64,000 nt of DNA from assembly GCF_020178975.1 (NCBI RefSeq), contig NZ_JAHXBU010000093.1:310001-374000 (forward strand), given 5' to 3'. This document shows positions 1-8,252 of the stretch, piece by piece; position 1 is the stretch's first letter; each line of letters begins with the position of its first letter. This DNA is from Cesiribacter sp. SM1 (lineage in GTDB: Bacteria; Bacteroidota; Bacteroidia; Cytophagales; Cyclobacteriaceae). Under the pieces are notes generated by a model. That model saw only the letters and a program-made list of their open reading frames with translations. It was not told the DNA's origin and ran no database searches. Made by a program: the position numbers and the translations under genes.

Positions 1-420
1 AAAGAAGAGCGGGTGCTGCTGCCCATACTGCAGCTGAATAATGGTTTGGTAACCATAAACAGGCAGGAGGGAAAACCGGCCGAAACTATTTTCACAACCC
101 TGGAGGCCTACAGGTCACATACCCTTATTGAGTGCAGGCCTGTTACCGGGCGCATGCACCAGATCCGGATACACCTGAAGTCGCTGAATGCCCCCATCAG
201 TGGCGATGATGCTTATGGCGGAAAGCCGCTGATGCTTAGTGATATCAAGCGGAATTTCAATTTAAAGAAAGATACCGAAGAGCGGCCGCTGATTAGCCGG
301 GTGGCGCTGCATGCCTATGCTTTATCCTTTGCAGATGTGGACGGCAGCCCAATATCAGTAGAGGCACCCTACTTTAAAGATTTTTCTGTAGCAATAAAGC
401 AACTATCTAAGCACCGATAA
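1..420 (+). CDS. RluA-family pseudouridine synthase, C-terminal part (5' end outside window)
   Basis: The reading frame is open from the first base, so the gene begins upstream of the window and only the last 139 or so codons are visible. The visible part carries the RluA-type signature GRMHQIRIHL, then DDAYGG, and the late RVALHAYAL block that closes the catalytic fold. The catalytic Asp motif lies in the missing part. Enzymes of this family isomerise specific uridines in 23S rRNA or tRNA to pseudouridine in the cytoplasm. The target cannot be told from this fragment. It is followed by the L13/S9/S2 operon, which has its own promoter. I am sure of the family and not of the subfamily. Confidence 0.88.
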   Translation, partial: KEERVLLPILQLNNGLVTINRQEGKPAETIFTTLEAYRSHTLIECRPVTGRMHQIRIHLKSLNAPISGDDAYGGKPLMLSDIKRNFNLKKDTEERPLISRVALHAYALSFADVDGSPISVEAPYFKDFSVAIKQLSKHR

Positions 421-459
421 GTGTTAGCTCCTTAGGTGATTCCCAAATATTTGCCTACA

Positions 460-491
460 TTTGCAAATTCGTAAGGGATTCTCTATCTTTG
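460..491 (+). promoter_or_regulatory. Bacteroidota-type promoter of rplM-rpsI
   Basis: A TTTG at 460-463 and TATCTTTG at 484-491 are separated by 20 bases. This matches the Bacteroidota sigma-A consensus TTTG-N19-21-TAnnTTTG. The rplM start lies about 48 bases downstream. Confidence 0.75.
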
Positions 492-539
492 TGTCCCTTT
501 TTGTAGGGTTGTTGTATTATTCTAATCATTCGTCTAATC

Positions 540-995
540 GTGGATACGCTTAGTTACAAAACTGCTTCGTTGAACAAGGCAACTGTCCAGAAGGATTGGG
601 TCGTAGTAGATGCTACCGACATGGTTCTGGGCCGTTTTGCCAGTCAGGTTGCCAAAATTGTTCGCGGCAAGAACAAACCTGGCTACACACCGCACGTAGA
701 TTGCGGCGACAATGTTATCGTTATCAATGCCGACAAAGTAAGGCTTACCGGCCGTAAAATGACCGAGAAGGTGTATGTACGCCATACTGGTTATCCTGGT
801 GGTCAGCGCTTTGCCACTCCTCGTCAGCTGATGGAGAAAAATCAGGCATTGGTTGTTGAAAAAGCTGTAAGAGGCATGCTGCCTAAGAACCGTCTGGGTC
901 GCGAGCTTTTCCGCAACCTGTATGTATATGGTGGTGCAGAGCATCCGCATGAAGCTCAACAGCCAAAAGAAATTAAAATTCAAGACCTGATATGA
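540..995 (+). CDS. rplM: 50S ribosomal protein L13
   Basis: A 151-aa protein of the usual L13 length. Recognisable L13 blocks are [16 protein letters not shown] near residue 21, the NADKVRLTG stretch around residue 60, HTGYPGG around 80 and the GMLPKNRLG motif around 117. L13 is an early-assembly protein of the large subunit that binds 23S rRNA. The start is a GTG placed so that the protein begins MDTLSYKT, the normal beginning in Bacteroidota; no ATG fits. Its stop overlaps the next start (ATGA at 992-995), so rpsI is translationally coupled, as is normal for the L13-S9 pair. Confidence 0.97.
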   Translation: MDTLSYKTASLNKATVQKDWVVVDATDMVLGRFASQVAKIVRGKNKPGYTPHVDCGDNVIVINADKVRLTGRKMTEKVYVRHTGYPGGQRFATPRQLMEKNQALVVEKAVRGMLPKNRLGRELFRNLYVYGGAEHPHEAQQPKEIKIQDLI

Positions 996-1372
996 TCAAT
1001 ACTATCGGTAGACGCAAAACGTCTGTAGCTCGCCTGTACATGGAAGATGGCAGCGGCAAGATTACCGTAAATGATCGGGAGCTACCTGTTTATTTCCCGA
1101 CTGAGGTTCTTCAGACCATCGTGAAGCAGCCACTCTCTAAATTAGAGGTTGTTGCTAATTATGACATTAATATCAACGTAGACGGTGGTGGCATTAAAGG
1201 ACAGGCCGAAGCAATTCGCATGGCCATTGCCCGCGCACTGGTTGAAGTTGATGCTGAAAACCGCCCTGAACTGAAAAAAGAAGGCTTCCTTACCCGTGAC
1301 CCACGTATGGTTGAGCGTAAGAAGTACGGCCGCAGAAAAGCGCGCAGAAGATTCCAGTTCAGCAAGCGCTAA
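992..1372 (+). CDS. rpsI: 30S ribosomal protein S9
   Basis: A 126-aa protein beginning [16 protein letters not shown], the typical N-terminal S9 block, with [19 protein letters not shown] in the middle and the basic C-terminal tail ending FQFSKR. The very conserved C-terminal Lys-Arg reaches the P-site tRNA in the small subunit. It overlaps rplM by four bases and is followed after 29 bases by rpsB, so the three genes are probably one transcript. Confidence 0.97.
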   Translation: MINTIGRRKTSVARLYMEDGSGKITVNDRELPVYFPTEVLQTIVKQPLSKLEVVANYDININVDGGGIKGQAEAIRMAIARALVEVDAENRPELKKEGFLTRDPRMVERKKYGRRKARRRFQFSKR

Positions 1373-1401
1373 TATTTATTCTTTCTTTGTAATCATTTAT
1401 A

Positions 1402-2178
1402 ATGGCTGAAATAACCTATAAAGACTTACTGGATGCTGGTGTTCACTTTGGACACTTAACGAGAAAGTGGAACCCTAAAATGGCGCCGTACATCTTCATG
1501 GAGAAGAACGGTATCCACATCATCGACCTAAATAAAACCTTAGCAGCTCTCGACGAAGCATCCAACGCTGTTAAAGGGATCGTAAGATCAGGTAAAAAAG
1601 TAATGTTTGTTGCCACCAAGAAGCAGGCGCAAGACATCGTAAAGCAAGAGGCTGAACGCCTTAAAATGCCTTTCGTGACTGAGCGTTGGTTAGGTGGTAT
1701 GCTTACTAACTTCGCTACAATCCGCAAGTCTCTCAAGAAAATGTCTAACCTGGACAAAATGATGAAAGACGAGCAGACTGTGAAAAACATTGCAAAGCGT
1801 GAGCGCCTGATGATTGGCCGTGAGCGTGAGAAACTTGAGCGTGTACTGGGTGGTATTGCCGACCAGAGCCGCCTGCCTTCTGCTTTGTTTATCGTAGACA
1901 TTAAGCGTGAGCATATCGCTGTTAAAGAGGCCCAGAAGCTGAACATCCCGGTGTTTGCGCTGGTGGATACAAACTCTGACCCTACCGAGATAGAATATCC
2001 AATTCCTGCAAACGACGATGCATTCAAATCTATCAGCTTACTTGTAAAAGCGTTCGGCCAGGCCATCGAAGAAGGTCTTCAGGAGCGTAAGAAAGACAAG
2101 GAAGAAACCAAGCTGAAAGAAGACGAAGCTGAAAAGCGTGCCGTAGACGAAGGCGAGGAATCAACAACCGAAGCGTAA
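1402..2178 (+). CDS. rpsB: 30S ribosomal protein S2
   Basis: A 258-aa protein. S2 hallmarks are [17 protein letters not shown] near residue 10, TKKQAQDIV around 73, [11 protein letters not shown] around 93 and [10 protein letters not shown] around 185. The last 30 or so residues form a Glu/Lys-rich charged tail, which varies in length in this phylum. S2 binds late to the small subunit next to S1. The order rplM-rpsI-rpsB-tsf is standard in Bacteroidota. A strong hairpin follows the stop codon and tsf has its own -7 box, so tsf may be expressed separately. Confidence 0.97.
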   Translation: MAEITYKDLLDAGVHFGHLTRKWNPKMAPYIFMEKNGIHIIDLNKTLAALDEASNAVKGIVRSGKKVMFVATKKQAQDIVKQEAERLKMPFVTERWLGGMLTNFATIRKSLKKMSNLDKMMKDEQTVKNIAKRERLMIGREREKLERVLGGIADQSRLPSALFIVDIKREHIAVKEAQKLNIPVFALVDTNSDPTEIEYPIPANDDAFKSISLLVKAFGQAIEEGLQERKKDKEETKLKEDEAEKRAVDEGEESTTEA

Positions 2179-2201
2179 CAATCCTACATACAATCTGTTA
2201 C

Positions 2202-2242
2202 AAAATTGAACACTGATTCCGGTTGGTGTTCAATTTTTGTTT
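2202..2242 (+). terminator. Rho-independent terminator after rpsB
   Basis: A 12-bp perfect stem pairs AAAATTGAACAC (2202-2213) with GTGTTCAATTTT (2226-2237), with a 12-base loop followed by T-rich sequence. It lies 24 bases after the rpsB stop. Confidence 0.8.
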
Positions 2243-2333
2243 CATCCAACACCAATTAGTTTATAATAGATACCAGAAGCCGCCCGGATACATTCTGCTA
2301 CTTAGTATAATTTTAGTTGAGGGCGGTTTATTC

Positions 2334-2341
2334 TATATTTG
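2334..2341 (+). promoter_or_regulatory. -7 box of the tsf promoter
   Basis: TATATTTG fits the Bacteroidota TAnnTTTG consensus exactly and lies 36 bases before the tsf start. No convincing -33 TTTG box stands at the usual 19-21 base spacing. Confidence 0.6.
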
Positions 2342-2376
2342 CAACGCATTTTTCAACCCAAAAATATTTTATTGTA

Positions 2377-3207
2377 ATGGCTATTACCGCACAAGACGTG
2401 AACAAGCTCCGTCAGATGACCGGCGCCGGTATGATGGACTGTAAAAAAGCACTTACCGAAGCCAACGGAGATTTTGAACAAGCTATTGACATTCTGCGCA
2501 AAAAAGGCCAGAAAGTATCGGCCAGCCGTGCAGACCGCGAAACCTCAGAAGGAGCTGTTTTTGTGCAAACCAATGCAGATGCTACCGAAGGTGTTCTGGT
2601 GGCGCTAGGTTGCGAAACCGACTTCGTGGGCAAAAACCAGGATTTTCAGCAGTTGGGCCAGGAAATTCTGGAAACAGCCGTGAAAAGCAAACCTGCCAGC
2701 ACCGAAGAGCTGAAAAGCGCAAAAACCAGCGATGGCCGTTCAGTAGAAGAAAAGATCACTGAACTGGTAGGTAAAATCGGTGAGAAGATCGATATACTGG
2801 CTTATGAGCGCTTAAGTGGTGAGAAAGTTGTTCCTTACATCCACTCCAACAACAAGCTGGGTGTAATGGTAGCACTTACTAACGCTGGTGGCGACTACGA
2901 AGATGCCGGTAAAAGCGTGGCCATGCAGATTGCAGCCATGAACCCTGTTGCCGTAGACCGCAACGGTGTAGATGCTTCTACCATTGAGCGTGAGCTTGAA
3001 ATTGCCCGCGACCAGGTACGTGCCGAAGGCAAGCCAGAAAACATGATCGATAAAATTGCTACCGGTAAGCTCAATAAGTTCTACAAAGACAACACTTTGC
3101 TGGAGCAGCAATTTGTAAAAGACAATAGCGTAACGGTAGAAAAATACCTTGATTCTGTGAATAAAGGCATGACTGTTACTAAATTTAAGCGTGTGCAGAT
3201 AGGCTAA
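2377..3207 (+). CDS. tsf: Translation elongation factor Ts
   Basis: A 276-aa protein, the nucleotide-exchange factor that releases GDP from EF-Tu. The N-terminal UBA-like domain shows KLRQMTGAGMMDCKKALTEA, the classic EF-Ts signature, and the core contains the second signature CETDFVGKN. A longer frame opens 20 codons upstream, but the start at 2377 (MAITAQDVNKLR) is chosen because it agrees with the family and lies downstream of the -7 box at 2334-2341. A strong terminator closes the unit 20 bases after the stop. Confidence 0.97.
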   Translation: MAITAQDVNKLRQMTGAGMMDCKKALTEANGDFEQAIDILRKKGQKVSASRADRETSEGAVFVQTNADATEGVLVALGCETDFVGKNQDFQQLGQEILETAVKSKPASTEELKSAKTSDGRSVEEKITELVGKIGEKIDILAYERLSGEKVVPYIHSNNKLGVMVALTNAGGDYEDAGKSVAMQIAAMNPVAVDRNGVDASTIERELEIARDQVRAEGKPENMIDKIATGKLNKFYKDNTLLEQQFVKDNSVTVEKYLDSVNKGMTVTKFKRVQIG

Positions 3208-3228
3208 ACTATAGCACATTAATGCAAA

Positions 3229-3261
3229 CAAAAGCCCGGTTTATGCCGGGCTTTTGTTTTA
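3229..3261 (+). terminator. Rho-independent terminator after tsf
   Basis: An 11-bp stem pairs CAAAAGCCCGG (3229-3239) with CCGGGCTTTTG (3246-3256), with a six-base loop, followed by TTTT. Confidence 0.9.
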
Positions 3262-3347
3262 TGGTTGTTGTGCATAACAGACGGCATATTAAACAATTTG
3301 CCCTTTTCTTGCTTTATATATGCATTATCAACCAAAACAGATGATCT

Positions 3348-3512
3348 ATGATACGTTGGATTGTAATTTTTCTAGTGATTGCGCTTATTGCCGCAATTTT
3401 TGGCTTTGGTGGTATTGCCGCCGGTGCCGCAGAAATTGCAAAAATTATTTTTTACATTTTTCTGGTGCTGCTGGTTATTGGTATCATCATGCACTTTGTA
3501 AGAGGACGCTGA
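3348..3512 (+). CDS. Small DUF1328 (YtjA-type) membrane protein
   Basis: A 54-aa open frame starting ATG at 3348, [20 protein letters not shown], followed by [20 protein letters not shown] and ending HFVRGR. Length, the two hydrophobic helices (about residues 4-20 and 30-49) and the FGFGGIA-AAxIAKI pattern between them are those of DUF1328 (YtjA) proteins. These are tiny inner-membrane proteins of unknown function, often stress-induced in other bacteria. It stands alone between two strong terminators, so it is a single-gene transcript. Overlapping frames at the same place encode nothing recognisable. Confidence 0.85.
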   Translation: MIRWIVIFLVIALIAAIFGFGGIAAGAAEIAKIIFYIFLVLLVIGIIMHFVRGR

Positions 3513-3530
3513 TGAGTGTAACTCTTTAAG

Positions 3531-3573
3531 AAAGCAAAGCCCGGCTGTGTATACTGCCGGGCTTTGCTTTTGT
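3531..3573 (+). terminator. Rho-independent terminator after the DUF1328 gene
   Basis: A 15-bp perfect stem pairs AAAGCAAAGCCCGGC (3531-3545) with GCCGGGCTTTGCTTT (3556-3570). The arms are A-rich outside, so it may also stop transcripts arriving on the other strand. Confidence 0.9.
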
Positions 3574-3647
3574 ACAATGTTGCATGTTTAACACCAATGG
3601 ATAGATTAGTTCTATAAACACTGCTATGCCATACGGCCTCTCAATCA

Positions 3648-4403
3648 CTATTGAATATTGGGGAATGGCAGTCTGTAGGAAATGGTAAACTTCTTGCCAT
3701 TAATTTCAACGGCATAATCTTCCTTTAACCTGTTCATCAGGTCCAGCAGCTCAGGGTAATGCCTGCTATCGAGGTAAAGGCTGTACAGCTTTTCTGATCG
3801 CCAGATTGTATCAGGCGATTTGAGGGTGGGCCATGCAGCAGGCCATTTAATAGTTTGCTCCGGTGTTTTCAGGTAATCGGTAACCAGAACTTCAATTTTT
3901 TGGGGCAGCCATTCCCGGGCATGGCTTTCGGAGTAAGCAATCAGGTTGTCGTACACCTTCAGGAAAGCAACAGGGGCTTTTTTTCTGGCTCTTTCATCAT
4001 TTCTCAGATCGCCATAAACCTGCTTTACCAGCAGGGTATCGAAGTTTAGCACCATTCTATTTACCGGCTGATCATTTGCCGGGGCTGTAGCGGGCTTCTC
4101 GGGCAGCCTCATCAGGTCTTGTGTAATAAGAAGGCTGCCAATAAGCTCCTGCAGCTGCTCCTGTGCCAGCTGGGTGTGGTAGTAGCGTTCTCCGCTATTT
4201 CCGCTCTGTTTGTAAATAATCTGCCCGCCCTCGTAGAGTGCAAAGGAGGGAACATCTGCACCGGGTACCTTCAGCCCGGGATTGGTCTCGGTAAGTACGA
4301 GCAGAGGCTGGCCATACGCTGTGTTTGCCTGTTTAAACTCTTGTGCACTGGCTGTGAATATAAGGCAGACAGTAAGTAGTACTAAGCTCAATATTTCTTT
4401 CAT
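3648..4403 (-). CDS. Secreted protein of unknown function
   Basis: A 251-aa protein with an N-terminal signal peptide (MKEILSLVLLTVCLIFTASA, cleavage likely after A-S-A before QEF), so it is exported to the periplasm or outer membrane. I recognise no domain. The mature part is mixed charged/hydrophobic without further membrane segments. A stretch around residues 90-140 contains short helical Leu/Gln-rich sequence, and the end is Pro/Phe rich (RLPFPNIQ). It is followed on the same strand, upstream in transcription, by another unknown membrane protein about 100 bases away, with which it may be co-transcribed. The coding call is well supported by its length and signal peptide; the function is unknown. 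Confidence 0.75.
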   Translation of the reverse strand: MKEILSLVLLTVCLIFTASAQEFKQANTAYGQPLLVLTETNPGLKVPGADVPSFALYEGGQIIYKQSGNSGERYYHTQLAQEQLQELIGSLLITQDLMRLPEKPATAPANDQPVNRMVLNFDTLLVKQVYGDLRNDERARKKAPVAFLKVYDNLIAYSESHAREWLPQKIEVLVTDYLKTPEQTIKWPAAWPTLKSPDTIWRSEKLYSLYLDSRHYPELLDLMNRLKEDYAVEINGKKFTISYRLPFPNIQ

Positions 4404-4504
4404 CAGAGAATTAACGTATAAACCTGTTTTTGTTACAGTTAAAAGCCATAATAGGTAGTATACGCGTAAAACACTGCTGAAGATGGTTGCACTGCCTTGC
4501 CAGA

Positions 4505-5449
4505 TCAGGCCAGCGCTTTAGCTGCAACTGCTTTTTCTTCCATGCTGTAAACAGGTAAGAAAAACCAGGCCAGGTAGGGGTGCCAGTTAAGATCTTTAGA
4601 ATTATGCACTACTAACTCCCAATATGCGGCTTTGCCCGATGCTATGGCATTGGTGGGCGAATTTTCAGGGAGGCATACAGAAAAACGCAGCCTGCCTTCA
4701 CTGGGGGTAACTACCTGGCGGTAATCGTGCACAGCAAGAAACATAAGCTTGTTACTGCGGTTTTTGCCCTTGCCGCTACTCACCCACACCTCCTCAATAT
4801 AGCGCACAGAAATATTCAGTGGCTGTTGCCTGTTCAGTAGTTTTTGGTTGATGAGCTCAAGAGAAAAGGGCACTCCTGGCTCCAGTGGACACTGTTCCCA
4901 CTTTAGGGTGGTGCTGCCGTGCCGGAAATGGTAATACCAGGCAGTCCGGAGTGAGTAAACCATTAGGCCGATAATCAATACAAAGGCAGCCACAACCACT
5001 TTTACCCACAATTCAGTAGTGTCTGCATCTCTAAAGTAAACCAGGTACAGAAAAGGCGCCAGAAAAATAGTGAAGAAGAGCACCTTTATATGCTCGGTTA
5101 AAAGCTTTTTTTTGCTGTTGTATACTGCCCCTCTGCTTTGCCAGGGGTAATCCAGCTGCCAGTACGGGCGCCCTTTTGCCTGGGAATAGCGCAAGTGCAG
5201 CCTTTTAAATAAAGCCCTGAAGCCATAAAACCCCTGGTGCAGCCCCATGAGTAAAAATACACTGCTGAACCAGTAGAGCATAAGGGTGTCGAATGTGCTC
5301 TCCTGCCTGGGGATCTGTATGTAAATGAGAGAAACCATGCCCAGGGTAAAGAGCGAGAGAATGATTGACAGAATGCCCCAGCCACCTCCAAATGTTTGGG
5401 TAATGGCGCTGTCCCGGTGAACGTAAGATTCGTTTTTCATCAGGGGCAA
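4505..5449 (-). CDS. Multi-pass membrane protein of unknown function
   Basis: A 314-aa protein with four predicted membrane helices at about residues 25-45, 55-77, 120-140 and 148-168, in two pairs separated by a basic loop. A soluble C-terminal region of about 140 residues contains beta-rich sequence such as RLRFSVCLPEN. I do not recognise a family. The Met-Pro-Leu-Met start leaves two possible initiators, at residues 1 and 4. It lies between the secreted gene at 3648-4403 and pepP, all on the minus strand. The large soluble tail suggests a cytoplasmic or periplasmic sensor-like part, but this is only inference. Confidence 0.7.
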   Translation of the reverse strand: MPLMKNESYVHRDSAITQTFGGGWGILSIILSLFTLGMVSLIYIQIPRQESTFDTLMLYWFSSVFLLMGLHQGFYGFRALFKRLHLRYSQAKGRPYWQLDYPWQSRGAVYNSKKKLLTEHIKVLFFTIFLAPFLYLVYFRDADTTELWVKVVVAAFVLIIGLMVYSLRTAWYYHFRHGSTTLKWEQCPLEPGVPFSLELINQKLLNRQQPLNISVRYIEEVWVSSGKGKNRSNKLMFLAVHDYRQVVTPSEGRLRFSVCLPENSPTNAIASGKAAYWELVVHNSKDLNWHPYLAWFFLPVYSMEEKAVAAKALA

Positions 5450-5666
5450 GCTATTTAACTGGCTGCTGTTTTTCCCGTTTGATGGTACTTATATGCTACA
5501 CAGGTATTGTTTAGTCTGTTTCCAGCAGAAAAGCGGGTTTAGAAGTTTGCTCCAGGTGTTAGGGCGCAATGCTGGGGCAAAGCGGAGGCTTCTTTCAGGA
5601 ATAACCTCCGCACTGGCTCTTGCTCTGCTCTATGGCTGATCTTAACGATGTGTGATGGGTTTAACG

Positions 5667-5694
5667 AAAAAAAACCTCCGTTGCCGGAGGTTTT
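5667..5694 (-). terminator. Rho-independent terminator of pepP
   Basis: A stem of AAAACCTCCG (5671-5680) with CGGAGGTTTT (5685-5694) and a four-base loop. Read on the minus strand the hairpin is followed by a run of eight T. It starts six bases after the pepP stop. Confidence 0.9.
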
Positions 5695-5699
5695 CGTTG

Positions 5700-6989
5700 T
5701 TAGCTGTTCATGATATCTTCTATTTCATCAGCCTCTATGGGAATATTCCGCATCAGGTCGAAATTCTCATTTTCCCTGATGACAATGTTGTTCTCCAGCC
5801 GAATGCCAATGCCTTCGGCAGGAATGTAGATGCCGGGTTCTACCGTGAAGACCATGCCGGGCTCGAATTTGCGGTATATGCGTCCGTAGTCATGCACATC
5901 GAGGCCAAGGTGATGGCTGGTGCCGTGCATAAAGTATTTTTTATAAGCTGGCTTTTCGGGGTTTTGCTTTTGCACATCTTCCCGGCTGATGAGCCCCAGC
6001 TTAATAAGTTGCTCTGTCATAAGCTCGCCCACCTGCTTGTGGTACTCTGGTATGCTGTTGCCTGGGCGCAGCAGCTTAACGGCTTCTTTATGTACGTGCA
6101 GTACCGACTGGTACACCTCGCGCTGGCGGCTGGTAAAGCGGCCGTTTACAGGTATGGTGCGGGTCATGTCGGCATTGTAATTTGCATAGCTGGCGCCTAC
6201 ATCCATCAGGAGCAGGTCACCATCTTTGCACTCCTGGTTGTTTTCGATATAGTGCAGCACATTGGCATTGGCGCCACTGGCAATAATAGGCGTATAGCCA
6301 AAGCCGCCACTGCGGTTGCGCAAAAACTCGTGAATGTACTCGGCCTCTACTTCATACTCCATTACCCTGGGCTTTACAAACTGCAGCACCCGCCTGAAGC
6401 CTTTTTCTGTAATATCGCAGGCTGTTTGCAGCAGTTGTATTTCGCTTTCTTCCTTTATGGCGCGTAAGTGGTGCATGATAGGAGCAGAGCGCTCGTACCT
6501 GTGGAGCGGGTAATGCTCCATACACCACCTGGTAAAGCGCATTTCGCGGGTTTGCACCACGGAACTATTGCGTAGGTGTTCATTTGAGTTCAGGTACACC
6601 TGATCTGCTTCTGCCATCAGGCTGTTGAATACCTGCTCAAATTCACTTAGCCAGTATACAGATTTGATGCCTGATGTCTGCAGTGCCTCCTCTTTGGTAT
6701 ATTTATGTCCTTCCCAAATGGCAATCAGCTCACTGGTTTCTCTTAAAAATAATATTTCACGGTATTTCTCCTCGGGGTGGTCGGGGAATACCACTAATAC
6801 ACTTTCTTCCTGATCTATACCGGAGAGGTAAAAAATATCAGTTGCCTGCCGGAAAGGCATGGTACCATCGGCACTGGTAGGCATAATATCATTGGAGTTA
6901 AAAATTGCCATGCTTTTAGGCTTAAGCTGCTTAACCAGCTTCTGGCGGTTGCGGATGAACAACTCCTTGTCTATAGGTAAATATCGCAT
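5700..6989 (-). CDS. pepP: Xaa-Pro aminopeptidase (aminopeptidase P, M24B)
   Basis: A 429-aa protein close to the size of E. coli PepP. It removes the N-terminal residue from peptides that have proline in second position, acting in the cytoplasm with two metal ions, usually manganese. The N-terminal creatinase-type domain is followed by the pita-bread catalytic domain. Metal and catalytic residues are visible: Asp263 in LLMDVGASYANY, Asp274 in NADMTRT, His355/His359 in HGTSHHLGLDVHD, Glu384 in TVEPGIYI and Glu399 in GIRLENN. All key residues are present. The gene is monocistronic, with a near-consensus -7 box about 30 bases before the start and a strong terminator after the stop. Confidence 0.95.
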   Translation of the reverse strand: MRYLPIDKELFIRNRQKLVKQLKPKSMAIFNSNDIMPTSADGTMPFRQATDIFYLSGIDQEESVLVVFPDHPEEKYREILFLRETSELIAIWEGHKYTKEEALQTSGIKSVYWLSEFEQVFNSLMAEADQVYLNSNEHLRNSSVVQTREMRFTRWCMEHYPLHRYERSAPIMHHLRAIKEESEIQLLQTACDITEKGFRRVLQFVKPRVMEYEVEAEYIHEFLRNRSGGFGYTPIIASGANANVLHYIENNQECKDGDLLLMDVGASYANYNADMTRTIPVNGRFTSRQREVYQSVLHVHKEAVKLLRPGNSIPEYHKQVGELMTEQLIKLGLISREDVQKQNPEKPAYKKYFMHGTSHHLGLDVHDYGRIYRKFEPGMVFTVEPGIYIPAEGIGIRLENNIVIRENENFDLMRNIPIEADEIEDIMNS

Positions 6990-7019
6990 AGGTTTTTTGC
7001 TGTTTGGTACAGAGCTGGG

Positions 7020-7027
7020 TAAAGGTA
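7020..7027 (-). promoter_or_regulatory. Probable -7 box of pepP
   Basis: On the minus strand the sequence reads TACCTTTA, seven of eight positions of TAnnTTTG, 30 bases ahead of the pepP start. No -33 box is obvious. Confidence 0.4.
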
Positions 7028-7209
7028 AAAAATGCGCCTGTGGAGGCCAAAATAACTACTGCAGAAATTATGGCGAGATGGCCGGGCAGCAAGCCCGGAA
7101 GAAACCCCACACAACAGCTTACGTTTAATGGAGAGCAGCTAATATGAGATTAGTTGTTTAAGTCTATTTTTTAATCAGTTGATTATTAATTTTTTAAAAG
7201 AGTACAGCT

Positions 7210-8061
7210 ATGAATAATATTAGGTCAGCCGCTCATTCGGCAAGGAACCGCATGCCTAAATGGATTGATACCTTTGCCCGTATAGGCATTGCCTCAAAAG
7301 GTACAGTATACATTTTAATTGGTGTATTGGCAGCCATGGCCGCATTTGGTCAGGGAGGCGATTCAAGCGCAGATCAGGAAAGTGTATTTTCCTGGATTTT
7401 GCAGCAACCCTTCGGACAGATTCTGCTTGGGCTCGTGATTATTGGCCTGCTTTGCTATTTTGCATGGCGCATGATTATGGCCTTTAAAGACCCTGATGGG
7501 AACGGCACCGATACAAAAGGCATCATTAAACGGACAGGCTTTTTCTTTAGTGGCCTTACCTACCTGTTTTTTGCCTTTATGGCAGCCCGTATGCTTATTC
7601 CGGAACTGGGTAGCGGTTCAGGCGGCGGTGGCGGCAGCGGTCAGGAAACACTGATTGCAAAAGTGCTGCAGCAGTCTTATGGCCAGATCCTGGTAGGAAT
7701 CCTGGCGGGTATCGTTATCCTGAAAGGATTTTACGAGCTATACAGGGCCGTTAAGCATAAGTTTGAAGGCCAGGTGAATGAGCGCTCCATGAATCATAAG
7801 GAACATGAGGTTTACTCACGTGCAGGCCGCGTAGGCTATGTTGCCCGTAGCATTGTGTTTGTAATTTTAGGTTACTTTCTAGTAAGAGCTGCGGTAGAGT
7901 CAGATGCAAGCGAGACTGGTGGCACAGGCGATGCACTTAGCTTTTTATCCAACAGCGGCGGGCCTTATTTATTAGCGGCTGTTGCCCTGGGCCTGGCTGC
8001 CTACGGTATCTTTATGTTCATTATGTCTAAATACCGTCACATTCCGAATGTACGGGTATAA
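7210..8061 (+). CDS. DUF1206 family membrane protein
   Basis: A 283-aa integral membrane protein with six hydrophobic helices in three pairs. Each pair opens with an ARxG-type motif (FARIGIASKGTVYILIG near residue 23, IKRTGFFFSGLTYLFFA near 105, AGRVGYVARSIVFVILG near 205). This threefold repeat is the hallmark of DUF1206. Function is unknown in the family. A flexible Gly/Ser linker (about residues 137-146) separates the second helix pair from what follows. The start is the only ATG before the first repeat. The gene stands alone; a terminator follows the stop. Confidence 0.85.
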   Translation: MNNIRSAAHSARNRMPKWIDTFARIGIASKGTVYILIGVLAAMAAFGQGGDSSADQESVFSWILQQPFGQILLGLVIIGLLCYFAWRMIMAFKDPDGNGTDTKGIIKRTGFFFSGLTYLFFAFMAARMLIPELGSGSGGGGGSGQETLIAKVLQQSYGQILVGILAGIVILKGFYELYRAVKHKFEGQVNERSMNHKEHEVYSRAGRVGYVARSIVFVILGYFLVRAAVESDASETGGTGDALSFLSNSGGPYLLAAVALGLAAYGIFMFIMSKYRHIPNVRV

Positions 8062-8096
8062 AATATAATTCTTATGTGCATGTACATGTACATGAG

Positions 8097-8126
8097 AAAG
8101 GCCACCTGCTAAGGGTGGCCTTTTCT
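8097..8126 (+). terminator. Rho-independent terminator after the DUF1206 gene
   Basis: A stem of AAAGGCCACC (8097-8106) with GGTGGCCTTT (8114-8123), then TTC. A preceding alternating TGTACATGTACATG run at 8079-8093 is a short simple repeat. Confidence 0.85.
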
Positions 8127-8252
8127 GTTCCTATTCTGGCTTATTGACAGGATGTATGCCCGCTTTTTTCTGCTGCTAAGCCGCTGCGGTAATTCGCTGG
8201 CGGCACATGGCCGTTCACAGGTCAGTATGCCAGCGGTTATCATCAAAGGTTG

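Noticed and set aside
2223-2444. 73-codon frame between rpsB and tsf
   Set aside because: It starts inside the rpsB terminator and overlaps the tsf start; no protein feature.
3320-3529. 69-codon frame overlapping the DUF1328 gene
   Set aside because: The shorter frame at 3348-3512 has the DUF1328 pattern; this one is a shadow.
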